NCBI RefSeq assembly: GCF_905371695.1
Contig: NZ_CAJPMA010000038.1
Span: 1 to 15,544, forward strand
DNA: 15,544 bases
Direction: 5' to 3'
From: an uncultured Campylobacter sp.
Lineage (GTDB): Bacteria > Campylobacterota > Campylobacteria > Campylobacterales > Campylobacteraceae
Shown: positions 6,725 through 13,832 of the stretch, one piece after another
Layout of the letters: each line of letters opens with the position of its first letter
How positions within the stretch are numbered: the first letter of the stretch is position 1
Notes under the pieces: model-generated
What the model saw: only the letters and a program-made list of their open reading frames with translations
Told to the model about the DNA's origin: nothing
The model's database searches: none
Made by a program: the position numbers and the translations under genes

Positions 6725-7638
6725 CCGAATGCCGTCTCGCCGCTGCCGATTTTTAGGGCTTTGCCGCTTTGCGTCATCACGCCTAGGCCGTGCTCCATAT
6801 CCCACGAGCAGCTAAATTCAAAGCCTATTTTCGCGGTTCTGCCGCTAAGTAAAATATAGATATTTTGTAGCTCCAAAAGCCTACCAAGCTCGTGCGGCGC
6901 GTAGATATTTGGCATAAAATCACTCTTTGTCTGGCTCGGATAGTCGTAAATTTCTTGCCATTTTGGATAATTTTTGAAAATCTCGGTTAGAATTTCGTTT
7001 AAAATTTCCTCCTGATTTTGCCTTAAAAAATCAATAGCGTTTGAGTGCGTGCGGCTTGGCTCGTATACCTCATCGCCTTTTTTGTTTAGAAACGTGCAAT
7101 AAAATTTTGCGTCTTGCTCTAAAATTTTACTGAAATGTTCGAGTTCTATCTCAAATCCGAAATCGTCAAATTCATCTTCACCATACTCTTCTTCTATAAA
7201 TTCAGGCAAAATTTCAGGATTTGCAAGATAATCTTTAAAAAATTTAGCGATGCGTTCGTCTCCAGCAAAGACATAGTCCCTGTCCGCGTCGTAGCTTTTT
7301 TGTAGATATTTTAGCGCTGCTTCTTTTTGACCGCAGGCTAGACAGCGCTCGCCTCTATAATAGTCTTTCACGTAGGAGGGGCTATCTTTTGCCTTATCGC
7401 ACTTATACATCTCATCGATCCAGCGCAGAACGTTGCCGCAGTCTTTCAGCTCTTCGTATTCGCTTATCATGCGGTGCGCGTAGATGTACGCATCGTAGAT
7501 TTTGTACTTCTCCTCGTCTGCTTCCGCCCATTTTGTTTCTATGAAATTTACGATCTGTGCTTTGGTTATCGTTGATTTTTTAAGTAGCGATTTGCTTAAA
7601 AATACGTCGATTTCGTCCATTATTTTTTGCGCGTTCAT
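6718..7638 (-). CDS. Unknown protein with TPR-like middle and C-terminal DUF6985-like domain
   Basis: Function unknown. Of 306 residues, the N-terminal half is helical, with a single TPR-like unit at about 93-118 (YYRGERCLACGQKEAALKYL) and a very acidic linker at about 148-165. The C-terminus carries GFEFSCSWDMEHGLGVMT followed by a KIGSGETAF ending. From memory this WD-x-EHG-x-GV pattern belongs to the widespread uncharacterised DUF6985 domain, seen in many bacterial proteins of accessory regions; that assignment needs an HMM search. No signal peptide or membrane span, so cytoplasmic. The ATG at 7638 is 2 bases after the stop of the preceding gene. Its ribosome site (CGGAG) lies inside that gene's last codons, so translation is coupled. 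It is probably the last gene of the hisF-rlmN operon, ending at a hairpin. Confidence 0.85.
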   Translation of the reverse strand: MNAQKIMDEIDVFLSKSLLKKSTITKAQIVNFIETKWAEADEEKYKIYDAYIYAHRMISEYEELKDCGNVLRWIDEMYKCDKAKDSPSYVKDYYRGERCLACGQKEAALKYLQKSYDADRDYVFAGDERIAKFFKDYLANPEILPEFIEEEYGEDEFDDFGFEIELEHFSKILEQDAKFYCTFLNKKGDEVYEPSRTHSNAIDFLRQNQEEILNEILTEIFKNYPKWQEIYDYPSQTKSDFMPNIYAPHELGRLLELQNIYILLSGRTAKIGFEFSCSWDMEHGLGVMTQSGKALKIGSGETAFGF

Positions 7639-7640
7639 TG

Positions 7641-7970
7641 TTACTCCGTTATAAATTTCCTACTGATTTGCCTCACGATCTGAAAATAATCGCCGAATTT
7701 CTCCTCGACTTTTTTGAAGTTTTTTATCTTATACGCATCTTTTTTGTCACGATGACAGAGCATCAGATAGATCGTAAAGTGTAAAATATCTAAAATTTCG
7801 GCACGCAAATTTCTATCTTCTATCTTGGTTTCTAGGCAGATTTTTAGGATTTTCTTAAAAACTTTCTTATCAAAATAGCAAAAATCATAGAGCAAAACGA
7901 AAAACGAGTCGTCATTATCTCTATCTATCTGCTCTCTCAAAAATGCTATATCATCGGTTTTGTTCATCAT
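7641..7970 (-). CDS. Small soluble protein of unknown function
   Basis: I do not recognise this 109-residue protein. It is helical-looking, with an acidic start (NKTDDIAFLREQIDRDNDD), an aromatic stretch (FFVLLYDFCYFDKKVFKKIL) and a basic C-terminal half (KIKNFKKVEEKFGDYF). No signal peptide or membrane span is evident. Two ATGs stand in tandem (7968-7970 and 7965-7967); neither has a clear ribosome site. The start overlaps the last 20 bases of the 34-residue membrane protein gene, so translational coupling is likely. It is followed after 2 bases by the DUF6985-like gene. Tight pairing of two unknown genes suggests they act together. Confidence 0.75.
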   Translation of the reverse strand: MMNKTDDIAFLREQIDRDNDDSFFVLLYDFCYFDKKVFKKILKICLETKIEDRNLRAEILDILHFTIYLMLCHRDKKDAYKIKNFKKVEEKFGDYFQIVRQISRKFITE

Positions 7971-8055
7971 AAAAAGCTGTCTTTATAATCAGTCCGAGCC
8001 CCGCAAAAACCACAACGCAGACGAAAACTATCTGGGATATATCAAGTAGCGTCAT
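7951..8055 (-). CDS. 34-residue small hydrophobic membrane protein, overlapping rlmN
   Basis: An ATG frame starts inside the rlmN stop codon (ATGA overlap, 8052-8055) and encodes MTLLDISQIVFVCVVVFAGL then GLIIKTAFYDEQNR, ending in TGA at 7951-7953. It is one clean membrane span (about residues 8-24) with a polar tail. AAGGCGG in the last rlmN codons is a good ribosome site about 8 bases from the ATG. I recall a short gene annotated as 'small hydrophobic protein' (Cj1714) after the rlmN homologue (Cj1713) in C. jejuni, which supports a conserved gene rather than chance. Its function is unknown. It also overlaps the start of the next gene by 20 bases and may couple its translation to rlmN. Confidence 0.7.
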   Translation of the reverse strand: MTLLDISQIVFVCVVVFAGLGLIIKTAFYDEQNR

Positions 8056-9143
8056 TTTGCCGCCTTGGCTATCGTTTTGCCGCTTGTTTGGTTGTCGCGC
8101 TCTTTTAGCTGACCGCACGCCGCGCTGATGTCAAGGCCCTTGCTTTGCCTGATAGTGCATGTTACGCCGTGATCGCGTAGGTACGTTTGAAATGCCTCCA
8201 TATCGGCCGTGTTCGGGCGTCCGTATTCGCTGCCTTCGTGCGGATTAAAGTAGATCAAATTTACCTTCGCTTTGATGCCGTGTAGTAGCGAAACGAGCTT
8301 TTTGGCATCTTTTATACCATCGTTCATGTCTTTTATGACGAGATACTCAAACATCACTCGCTTACGCATATCGATCGGGAAGCCTCTCACCGCTTCCATA
8401 ACGGACTCGATTTTGTAGGCGTTATTTATCGGCATTAGTTTACTGCGAAGCTCGTTAGTAACGGCGTGCAAAGATATCGCTAACAGCACGCCCAGATCCA
8501 TCTCGCCGAGCTTTTTTATCTGGCTGCCTAACCCGCTCGTGCTAACGGTCTGGCGGCGCGGCGCGATAGCTAACCCGTCGTTTTCCTTTAAAATTTTTAT
8601 GGCTTTACTAACGTTTTCTAGGTTGTCTAGCGGCTCGCCCATGCCCATATATACGACGTTTACGCGGCGTTCATAGGGGATTTTGTTTTCTCTTTTTATC
8701 CACAAAATTTGCCCCACTATTTCACCCGGCGTTAGGTTTCTAGTTAGTCCGCTCTTACCCGTTAGGCAAAACGAACAGCCCATGCGGCAGCCTACCTGCG
8801 AACTAACGCAGATCGTATAACGAGCGTGACGCGCTACTTCGCCGTTTTCATCGCTGAGCTCCTCTTTCATCGGCAAGAGTACGCTTTCTATCCGTAGCCC
8901 GTCTTTGAGCTCGAAAAGATATTTGATCGAGCCGTCGGCACTCTGCTCAAATTTGACGCATTTTAGCGGATCGAGATAAAACTCCTGCGCCAAATTTGCG
9001 CGCAGATCCTTCGGCAAATTTAGCATTTCATCAAAACTCGTTGCGTTTTTTTTGTATAGCCACTCGAAAATTTGCTTCGCGCGAAACGGTGGCGAGAGCT
9101 GTTCTTTTAGCTCGTCTAATGTAAAATCAAGCAAATTTTTCAA
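8052..9143 (-). CDS. rlmN: Dual-specificity 23S rRNA / tRNA adenine-C2 methyltransferase (radical SAM)
   Basis: Methylates C2 of A2503 in 23S rRNA and of A37 in some tRNAs by radical SAM chemistry. The 363 residues contain the CX3CX2C iron-sulfur motif at Cys119, Cys123 and Cys126 (GCRMGCSFC). The methyl-carrying Cys343 lies in DISAACGQL near the C-terminus and aligns with E. coli Cys355. Cys112 matches E. coli Cys118. MGMGEPLDN (166-174) is the conserved SAM-site motif. The AACGQL ending and overall pattern point to RlmN rather than the resistance enzyme Cfr, which methylates C8. The start is a TTG at 9143 with AAGGA upstream; it overlaps the previous gene's stop as TTGA. No ATG lies nearby in frame (the next Met is residue 40). 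It is third in the hisF operon. Confidence 0.96.
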   Translation of the reverse strand: MKNLLDFTLDELKEQLSPPFRAKQIFEWLYKKNATSFDEMLNLPKDLRANLAQEFYLDPLKCVKFEQSADGSIKYLFELKDGLRIESVLLPMKEELSDENGEVARHARYTICVSSQVGCRMGCSFCLTGKSGLTRNLTPGEIVGQILWIKRENKIPYERRVNVVYMGMGEPLDNLENVSKAIKILKENDGLAIAPRRQTVSTSGLGSQIKKLGEMDLGVLLAISLHAVTNELRSKLMPINNAYKIESVMEAVRGFPIDMRKRVMFEYLVIKDMNDGIKDAKKLVSLLHGIKAKVNLIYFNPHEGSEYGRPNTADMEAFQTYLRDHGVTCTIRQSKGLDISAACGQLKERDNQTSGKTIAKAAK

Positions 9144-9805
9144 ATGATTTCCTTTTGTTTTAGATATTTTTCGAGCTCATTTTTGGCTTGCTCGTGGTTT
9201 TTTATAAAATCTTCGTGTGCATTTTTATTGCAAAAATTCGTCGCTACGAATATGCCGTAAGCCGGGATTTGAAATTTTTGCGCGACTTTAAGTACGGCAA
9301 AAAATTCCATATTTTCTAAAAAATATTCGCGATCAAAAAGCTTATGAGCCAAATTTTGGTCGGTCGTGATAAAATTTGACGAATTCACTTTGCATGTTCC
9401 ACGTGGAACAACAGAGGTGATTTTGCTCTCTATCGGCGAATAGCTCTTGTTTTCTAGGCTTGAAATTTCGATGTTTGCCGCGGCCGAGCTCTCATAAATT
9501 TCAAAAATTTCACCTTCCTTGTAAAGTCCTGCCGAGCCTACGAAAATGATTTCGCTCGGTAGTGCGTTTAGAATTTTATCTGGATTTTGGGAAGCTTTCG
9601 CACTTTGCAAAATAGGCGAATCTATCAAATTTAGCCTCTCGTCAAGCTGCCGATTGGCAGTTAATTTTTGCTCGTATCTGCCGCAATCATCAACCATAGC
9701 TCGCTTTTGTAAAAGCACCGTTAAATTTATGCTCATATCCACTAGCCCTACGCCCATAGGTAGAGCGAACGCAAATACTTCGTTTCGTCCAGCTGAAATA
9801 ATCAC
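9140..9805 (-). CDS. Nucleoside phosphorylase / nucleosidase-like protein, divergent
   Basis: It resembles the PNP/MTAN superfamily that cleaves purine nucleosides, but is short (221 residues) and divergent. The family marks are the glycine-rich strand IIFVGSAGLY (86-95), the ribose-site motif NMEFFAVLKVA (165-175, with Glu167) and the strand GIFVATNFCN (184-193). Where bacterial MTA/SAH nucleosidases have the catalytic Asp of an SD-x-A motif, this protein has Asn190 in ATN. That is nearer to trimeric PNPs, or may mean changed or lost catalysis. The only in-frame start is a GTG at 9803-9805, because a TAG lies seven codons upstream. It follows hisF by 37 bases and overlaps rlmN. I recall a C. 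jejuni counterpart (Cj1712) in the same place. No exact substrate is claimed. Codons 132-138 carry a parS-like palindrome. Confidence 0.75.
   Translation of the reverse strand: MIISAGRNEVFAFALPMGVGLVDMSINLTVLLQKRAMVDDCGRYEQKLTANRQLDERLNLIDSPILQSAKASQNPDKILNALPSEIIFVGSAGLYKEGEIFEIYESSAAANIEISSLENKSYSPIESKITSVVPRGTCKVNSSNFITTDQNLAHKLFDREYFLENMEFFAVLKVAQKFQIPAYGIFVATNFCNKNAHEDFIKNHEQAKNELEKYLKQKEII
9395..9410. promoter_or_regulatory. parS-like palindrome (candidate ParB-binding site), copy 2
   Basis: A second exact copy of TGTTCCACGTGGAACA, 3770 bases from the first. Here it lies in the nucleosidase-like gene and is read on the minus strand as part of Val-Val-Pro-Arg-Gly-Thr-Cys. Two perfect 16-mers at this spacing are far beyond chance. 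Known parS sites often sit inside genes near the replication origin. Confidence 0.75.
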
Positions 9806-9842
9806 AGCCTGGCCTTTTGCGCGCTAAATTTGAGCTCAAATT

Positions 9843-10598
9843 TCACAGCCTAACCTCGATGTCTTGCTCCCGCAAATATGTCTTAAGCGTCTTGATTTCG
9901 ATCTCTCTAAAATGAAAAATCGATGCCGCGAGGCACGCGTCTGCGCCAGCTAAAAATGCGTCTTTAAAGTGCTCCATTTCGCCTGCACCGCCGCTTGCGA
10001 TCACGGGGATATCAAGCGCACTAAAAATCCGCGTCAAATTTAACTCAAAGCCGTTTTTAACGCCGTCGCAGTCCATCGATGTGAGTAAAATTTCACCCGC
10101 ACCGCGCTCCTGCGCCTCTTTCGCCCAAGCAAGCGCATCCCTGCCGGTATCCAGCCTGCCGCCGTTTATAAACACGCTATAGCCCTCGCCCGTCCTCTTT
10201 GCATCAATCGCGACCAAGACGCACTGCGAGCCGAATTTATTCGCCGCTTCGTCTATCAAATTCGGATTTTTTATTGCGGCCGAGTTGAGGCTTATTTTGT
10301 CGCAACCGACGTTTAGTAGGCGCGAGATATCGTCAATCGTGCGTATCCCGCCGCCCACGGTCAGCGGGATAAAAAGCTCGCGCGCGACCCGCCCTACGAC
10401 GTCCACGATCGTATCGCGCTCAAGGTGCGACGCCGTGATATCTAGGAAACACAGCTCGTCCGCGCCCTCTTCGTTGTAGCGTTTGGCTATCTCGACCGGA
10501 TCGCCCGCATCCACGAGACCTACGAAATTTACGCCTTTTACTACTCGTCCGTCTTTGACGTCTAGGCATGGGATTATGCGTTTTGATAAATTCGTCAT
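9843..10598 (-). CDS. hisF: Imidazole glycerol phosphate synthase, cyclase subunit
   Basis: With the glutaminase HisH it turns PRFAR and ammonia into imidazole glycerol phosphate and AICAR in histidine synthesis. The 251 residues form a beta/alpha barrel with the two catalytic aspartates: Asp13 (RIIPCLDVKDGRVVKG) and Asp132 (VAIDAKR), equivalent to Asp11 and Asp130 in T. maritima HisF. Phosphate-binding loops are VGGGIR (81-86) and ASGGAGE (201-207). The ATG at 10598 has GGACAAAAAG upstream. It is the first gene of the leftward operon with the nucleosidase-like gene, rlmN and three small or unknown genes. No other his genes are nearby, so the histidine genes are scattered. Product AICAR is also the PurB product, but the two genes are 5 kb apart and not co-transcribed. 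Confidence 0.97.
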   Translation of the reverse strand: MTNLSKRIIPCLDVKDGRVVKGVNFVGLVDAGDPVEIAKRYNEEGADELCFLDITASHLERDTIVDVVGRVARELFIPLTVGGGIRTIDDISRLLNVGCDKISLNSAAIKNPNLIDEAANKFGSQCVLVAIDAKRTGEGYSVFINGGRLDTGRDALAWAKEAQERGAGEILLTSMDCDGVKNGFELNLTRIFSALDIPVIASGGAGEMEHFKDAFLAGADACLAASIFHFREIEIKTLKTYLREQDIEVRL

Positions 10599-10620
10599 CT
10601 TTTTGTCCTTTTTACGGTAA

Positions 10621-10626
10621 ATTATA
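10621..10626 (-). promoter_or_regulatory. -10 box of the hisF operon promoter
   Basis: The minus strand reads TTGTTATAATTTACCG with a perfect TATAAT, 22 bases before the hisF ATG. The predicted transcript start is near 10614, giving a leader of about 16 bases, too short for an attenuator. Confidence 0.6.
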
Positions 10627-10669
10627 ACAAATTCGGCTTAATCTAATGAGCTTTAAAGCTAATTTTAGC

Positions 10670-10675
10670 TACAAT
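10670..10675 (+). promoter_or_regulatory. -10 box of the rsmA-rnj-kdsD-rluB operon
   Basis: TTTTAGCTACAATCG contains TACAAT, five of six matches to TATAAT, with periodic T-rich sequence upstream as in Campylobacter promoters. A start near 10682 leaves a leader of about 36 bases before the rsmA ATG at 10718. It lies inside the longest possible rsmA frame, which supports the shorter start. Confidence 0.5.
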
Positions 10676-10717
10676 CGCCTCCGTTTAAAAATTTTGCGCC
10701 GTCAAAAAAAGGAAAAA

Positions 10718-11512
10718 ATGGTCGTAGCTAAGAAAAAATTCGGACAAAATTTTTTAATAGATGAGAGCGTATTAGACAAAATCATCAAAGCGATCCCCAA
10801 AAACGAACAAAATATCGTAGAAATTGGGGTTGGCTTAGGTGATTTGACGATTAGACTTTTGCGAGATTTTTGCGTTACGGGCTATGAAATCGATGAGGAT
10901 CTAATCCCGATTTTGCAAAGTAAATTTAAGCAAGAGTTAGCAGACGATCGGTTGAAACTTTTCTGCAATGACGCATTGGTCGCGTGGCGGGAGCGCGGAT
11001 TAAGCGATAAGCCCTATTTTTTGGCGGCAAATCTGCCATACTACGTCGCGACGAAAATGATACTAAACGCGGTTGAAGACGAGTTATGCGTCGGCTTTAC
11101 TTTAATGATACAAAGAGAGGTTGCGCTGAAATTTAGCGCGAAAGACGGCGAAAGCGAGTTTTGCGCATTAAGTATTTTAGCCGGATTAGTAGGCGGCTGC
11201 GAGCTGCTTTTCGATGTAGCGCCGAGCTGTTTTAATCCGCCGCCCAAAGTTATCTCAAGCGTCATTAGACTGCAAAAAAGTAGAAATTTGGTGGGTATTA
11301 GCGGCGTCTTCCAAGATAAAAAGATGCTAGAAAATTTTAAAGGCTTTTTACGAGCCGCGTTTTCATCGCCGCGAAAAACTTTGCTTAAAAATTTAAGCCA
11401 AGTTTACGATAAATCCGTGCTTGAAGAAAAGTTTAAAGAGCTGAATTTAGCCTCAACCGTCCGTCCGCACGAGTTAAATATCGCCTCATTTTTAGAAATT
11501 TTTGAAAAATAG
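10718..11512 (+). CDS. rsmA: 16S rRNA (adenine(1518)-N6/adenine(1519)-N6)-dimethyltransferase
   Basis: Dimethylates the two adjacent adenines of the 3'-terminal 16S helix late in 30S assembly (formerly KsgA; loss gives kasugamycin resistance). With the chosen start the protein has 264 residues. The N-terminal KKFGQNFL (6-13) is typical. The SAM-binding motif EIGVGLGDLT is at 35-44, the catalytic NLPYYV motif at 105-110 and the CFNPPPKV segment at 171-178. I chose the ATG at 10718 because AAAAAAAGGA precedes it at good spacing and the usual KKFGQNF starts a few residues later. The frame extends to an ATG at 10646, but that extra basic stretch covers the likely promoter and has no ribosome site. 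It is first in the rightward operon; rnj follows after 11 bases. Confidence 0.95.
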   Translation: MVVAKKKFGQNFLIDESVLDKIIKAIPKNEQNIVEIGVGLGDLTIRLLRDFCVTGYEIDEDLIPILQSKFKQELADDRLKLFCNDALVAWRERGLSDKPYFLAANLPYYVATKMILNAVEDELCVGFTLMIQREVALKFSAKDGESEFCALSILAGLVGGCELLFDVAPSCFNPPPKVISSVIRLQKSRNLVGISGVFQDKKMLENFKGFLRAAFSSPRKTLLKNLSQVYDKSVLEEKFKELNLASTVRPHELNIASFLEIFEK

Positions 11513-11523
11513 AAGGTAAGTAA

Positions 11524-13824
11524 ATGGAAAATAATGAAGAAAAAGCGGTATCGACGCAGGGCAAGAGTAATAAAAAGCATAGATTTCGCCCGAAAAATAA
11601 AAATCCGAGACATCAAAACGAAGGCGGCTCGTCAGACGTATTAGACAACTTTTTTGCTGACGACGGCGATGGGTTTAACGACGATTTTGGGTTAAATTTG
11701 AACGCGAATTTAAGCGGGATTCGTATAGATAAACCTACTAGAAACGCTAACGCAAATTCTAACGGTATAACAAACGATAGAGCTAACGTTAGTAATAATA
11801 ACGACGCAAATTTAGCTAACAAAAATACGAACGGTAACGTAAATTTAAATAATAAAAATAGTAAAAATTCTAGCGGCGGCAATAATAACCGCAATGGACT
11901 TTCTAACAATCAAAACAGAAATAACCGGAATAAAAATCATCAAAAAAATACTAACGATACTAACGCTAACGGCAAGCAAAATTTAAACCAAAACGAACAA
12001 GTCGCAAAAATAGATAAACCCAAAAAGCAGCGAAAACCAAAGAAAAATCTGCCCGCTAAACTAAACGGCAACGAGCAGTGGCAGCAGGATATCGCCGCAT
12101 CTATGCAGGCGAACAAAGCGGTTCACGAGTTAAGGTTAGAGCCGTTAAAATATTTAAATTCAAGCGATCACAAAGTACGCATCACGCCGCTTGGCGGCCT
12201 TGGCGAGATCGGCGGAAATATGACGGTCTTTGAGACGGCGACCAGCGCGATCATCATCGACGTAGGCATGAGCTTTCCGAGCGAGAGTATGCACGGCGTG
12301 GATATTCTAATCCCCGACTTTGACTACGTACGAAAGATAAAAGATAAGATCGCGGGCGTCATCATCACGCATGCCCACGAAGACCATATCGGCGCGGTGC
12401 CTTATTTTTACAAAGAGTTTAAATTTCCGCTTTACGCTACGCCTCTACCGCTCGGGATGATAAATAATAAATTTGAAGAGCACGGACTAAAAGAGGAGCG
12501 CGCGCTCTTTCGCTCGGTTGAAAAGCGCAAGCCGTATAGGATCGGGGATTTCGAGGTCGAGTGGATACATATTACGCACTCCATTATCGACGCTAGCGCG
12601 TTAGCTATCACGACGGAAGCAGGGACGATCATCCACACGGGCGACTTTAAAATCGACCATACGCCGATCGACGGCTATCCTAGCGATTTGGGAAGGCTGG
12701 CACACTACGGTGAAAGAGGCGTTTTATGTTTACTTAGCGATAGTACAAACAGCTACCGCGAGGGCTTCACAAAAAGTGAAAGTAGCGTGGGCAAGACCTT
12801 TGACGCGATTTTCTCAAAGGCCAAAGGTCGCGTGATAATGAGTACGTTTAGCTCCAACATCCACCGCGTCTATCAGGCGATCGACTGGGGGTTAAAGTAC
12901 AACCGCAGGGTCTGCGTAATAGGCCGCAGCATGGAGCGTAACCTCTATACGGCGATGGAACTTGGCTATATTAAACTTGATAAGAAAATTTTCATCGATG
13001 CGAACGAGGTCAGTAAATTTAAAGATAACGAGGTACTAATAGTAACGACCGGAAGTCAGGGCGAGACTATGAGCGCACTATACCGAATGGCGACGGACGA
13101 GCACAAATACATTAAGATAAAGCCGTCCGATCAGATAATCATCAGTTCAAAAGCGATACCCGGTAACGAGCAAAGCATATCAACCGTGCTAAATTTTCTC
13201 ATCAAAAGCGGTGCAAACGTAGCTTACCAAGATTTCAGCGAGATCCACGTCTCCGGACATGCGGCGCAAGAGGAGCAAAAACTGATGCTACGCCTAATAA
13301 AGCCTAAATTTTTCCTTCCGGTGCACGGCGAATACAACCACATCGCTAAACACAAAGAAACGGCAATCGCCTGCGGCGTAGACGAGCGGAATATCTATTT
13401 AATGAGCGACGGCGACCAAATGGAGCTGTGTCAAAAATACCTAAAACGCGTAAAAACGGTTAAAACGGGTAAGGTATTTATTGATAATCAAATTAACAAA
13501 CAAATTTCAGACGACGTCGTAATCGATAGGCAAAATTTGGCTGAAGCGGGCGTAGTAATGATAATCGCGCAAATTTCAAGAAACGGCGCGAAGTTAATCA
13601 ATAAACCGCGCGTTATTAGCTACGGACTCGTCGCAAATAAAAACGATCATGAATTTAGCAAAGAAATGGAAGGCGTATTGGAGCAATTTCTAAGTAACGT
13701 CAAAGAGGAGCTTTTAAAAGACGGGCGAATGCTCGAAGGGCAAGTACGCCAAGTTATACGCAAACATATTTTTAGAAAGATCAAAAAATATCCGACCATC
13801 GTGCCTATAATATATATAATGTAG
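11524..13824 (+). CDS. rnj: Ribonuclease J with a long asparagine-rich N-terminal extension
   Basis: The main RNA-processing and decay nuclease of epsilonproteobacteria, a 5'-to-3' exonuclease and endonuclease of the metallo-beta-lactamase/beta-CASP family. The enzyme core starts at about residue 217 (RITPLGGLGEIGGNMTVFE). Metal ligands are visible: HAHEDH (283-288), His352 (ITHSIID), Asp374 (HTGDFK), plus HVSGHA (575-580) and PVHGEY (599-604). Before it lies a ~215-residue extension. Residues 1-40 are basic, 41-60 are acidic (DNFFADDGDGFNDDFG), about 73-158 are roughly half Asn, and 163-178 are a Lys-rich patch. H. pylori RNase J also has an N-terminal extension, of about 130 residues, linked to its partner helicase RhpA; this one is longer and much more Asn-rich. 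The total of 766 residues exceeds H. pylori (about 690). The ATG has AAGG upstream. kdsD follows after 8 bases. Confidence 0.95.
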   Translation: MENNEEKAVSTQGKSNKKHRFRPKNKNPRHQNEGGSSDVLDNFFADDGDGFNDDFGLNLNANLSGIRIDKPTRNANANSNGITNDRANVSNNNDANLANKNTNGNVNLNNKNSKNSSGGNNNRNGLSNNQNRNNRNKNHQKNTNDTNANGKQNLNQNEQVAKIDKPKKQRKPKKNLPAKLNGNEQWQQDIAASMQANKAVHELRLEPLKYLNSSDHKVRITPLGGLGEIGGNMTVFETATSAIIIDVGMSFPSESMHGVDILIPDFDYVRKIKDKIAGVIITHAHEDHIGAVPYFYKEFKFPLYATPLPLGMINNKFEEHGLKEERALFRSVEKRKPYRIGDFEVEWIHITHSIIDASALAITTEAGTIIHTGDFKIDHTPIDGYPSDLGRLAHYGERGVLCLLSDSTNSYREGFTKSESSVGKTFDAIFSKAKGRVIMSTFSSNIHRVYQAIDWGLKYNRRVCVIGRSMERNLYTAMELGYIKLDKKIFIDANEVSKFKDNEVLIVTTGSQGETMSALYRMATDEHKYIKIKPSDQIIISSKAIPGNEQSISTVLNFLIKSGANVAYQDFSEIHVSGHAAQEEQKLMLRLIKPKFFLPVHGEYNHIAKHKETAIACGVDERNIYLMSDGDQMELCQKYLKRVKTVKTGKVFIDNQINKQISDDVVIDRQNLAEAGVVMIIAQISRNGAKLINKPRVISYGLVANKNDHEFSKEMEGVLEQFLSNVKEELLKDGRMLEGQVRQVIRKHIFRKIKKYPTIVPIIYIM

Positions 13825-13832
13825 GGCGCAAA

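Noticed and set aside
9826..9843. Perfect 18-bp palindrome AAATTTGAGCTCAAATTT between hisF and the nucleosidase-like gene
   Set aside because: AAATTT is very common throughout this window (favoured codon pairs), so a chance palindrome is plausible; there is no loop or U-run for a terminator and no second copy.
10646..10717. Longer rsmA start adding 24 basic residues
   Set aside because: No ribosome site precedes the ATG at 10646, the extension overlaps a likely -10 box, and family members begin close to KKFGQNFL.
11613..11909. Minus-strand frame of 98 residues rich in Leu and Phe, opposite the start of rnj
   Set aside because: It is the complement of the Asn codons (AAT/AAC read as ATT/GTT and neighbours) in the RNase J extension and has no ribosome site; a shadow of low-complexity coding sequence.
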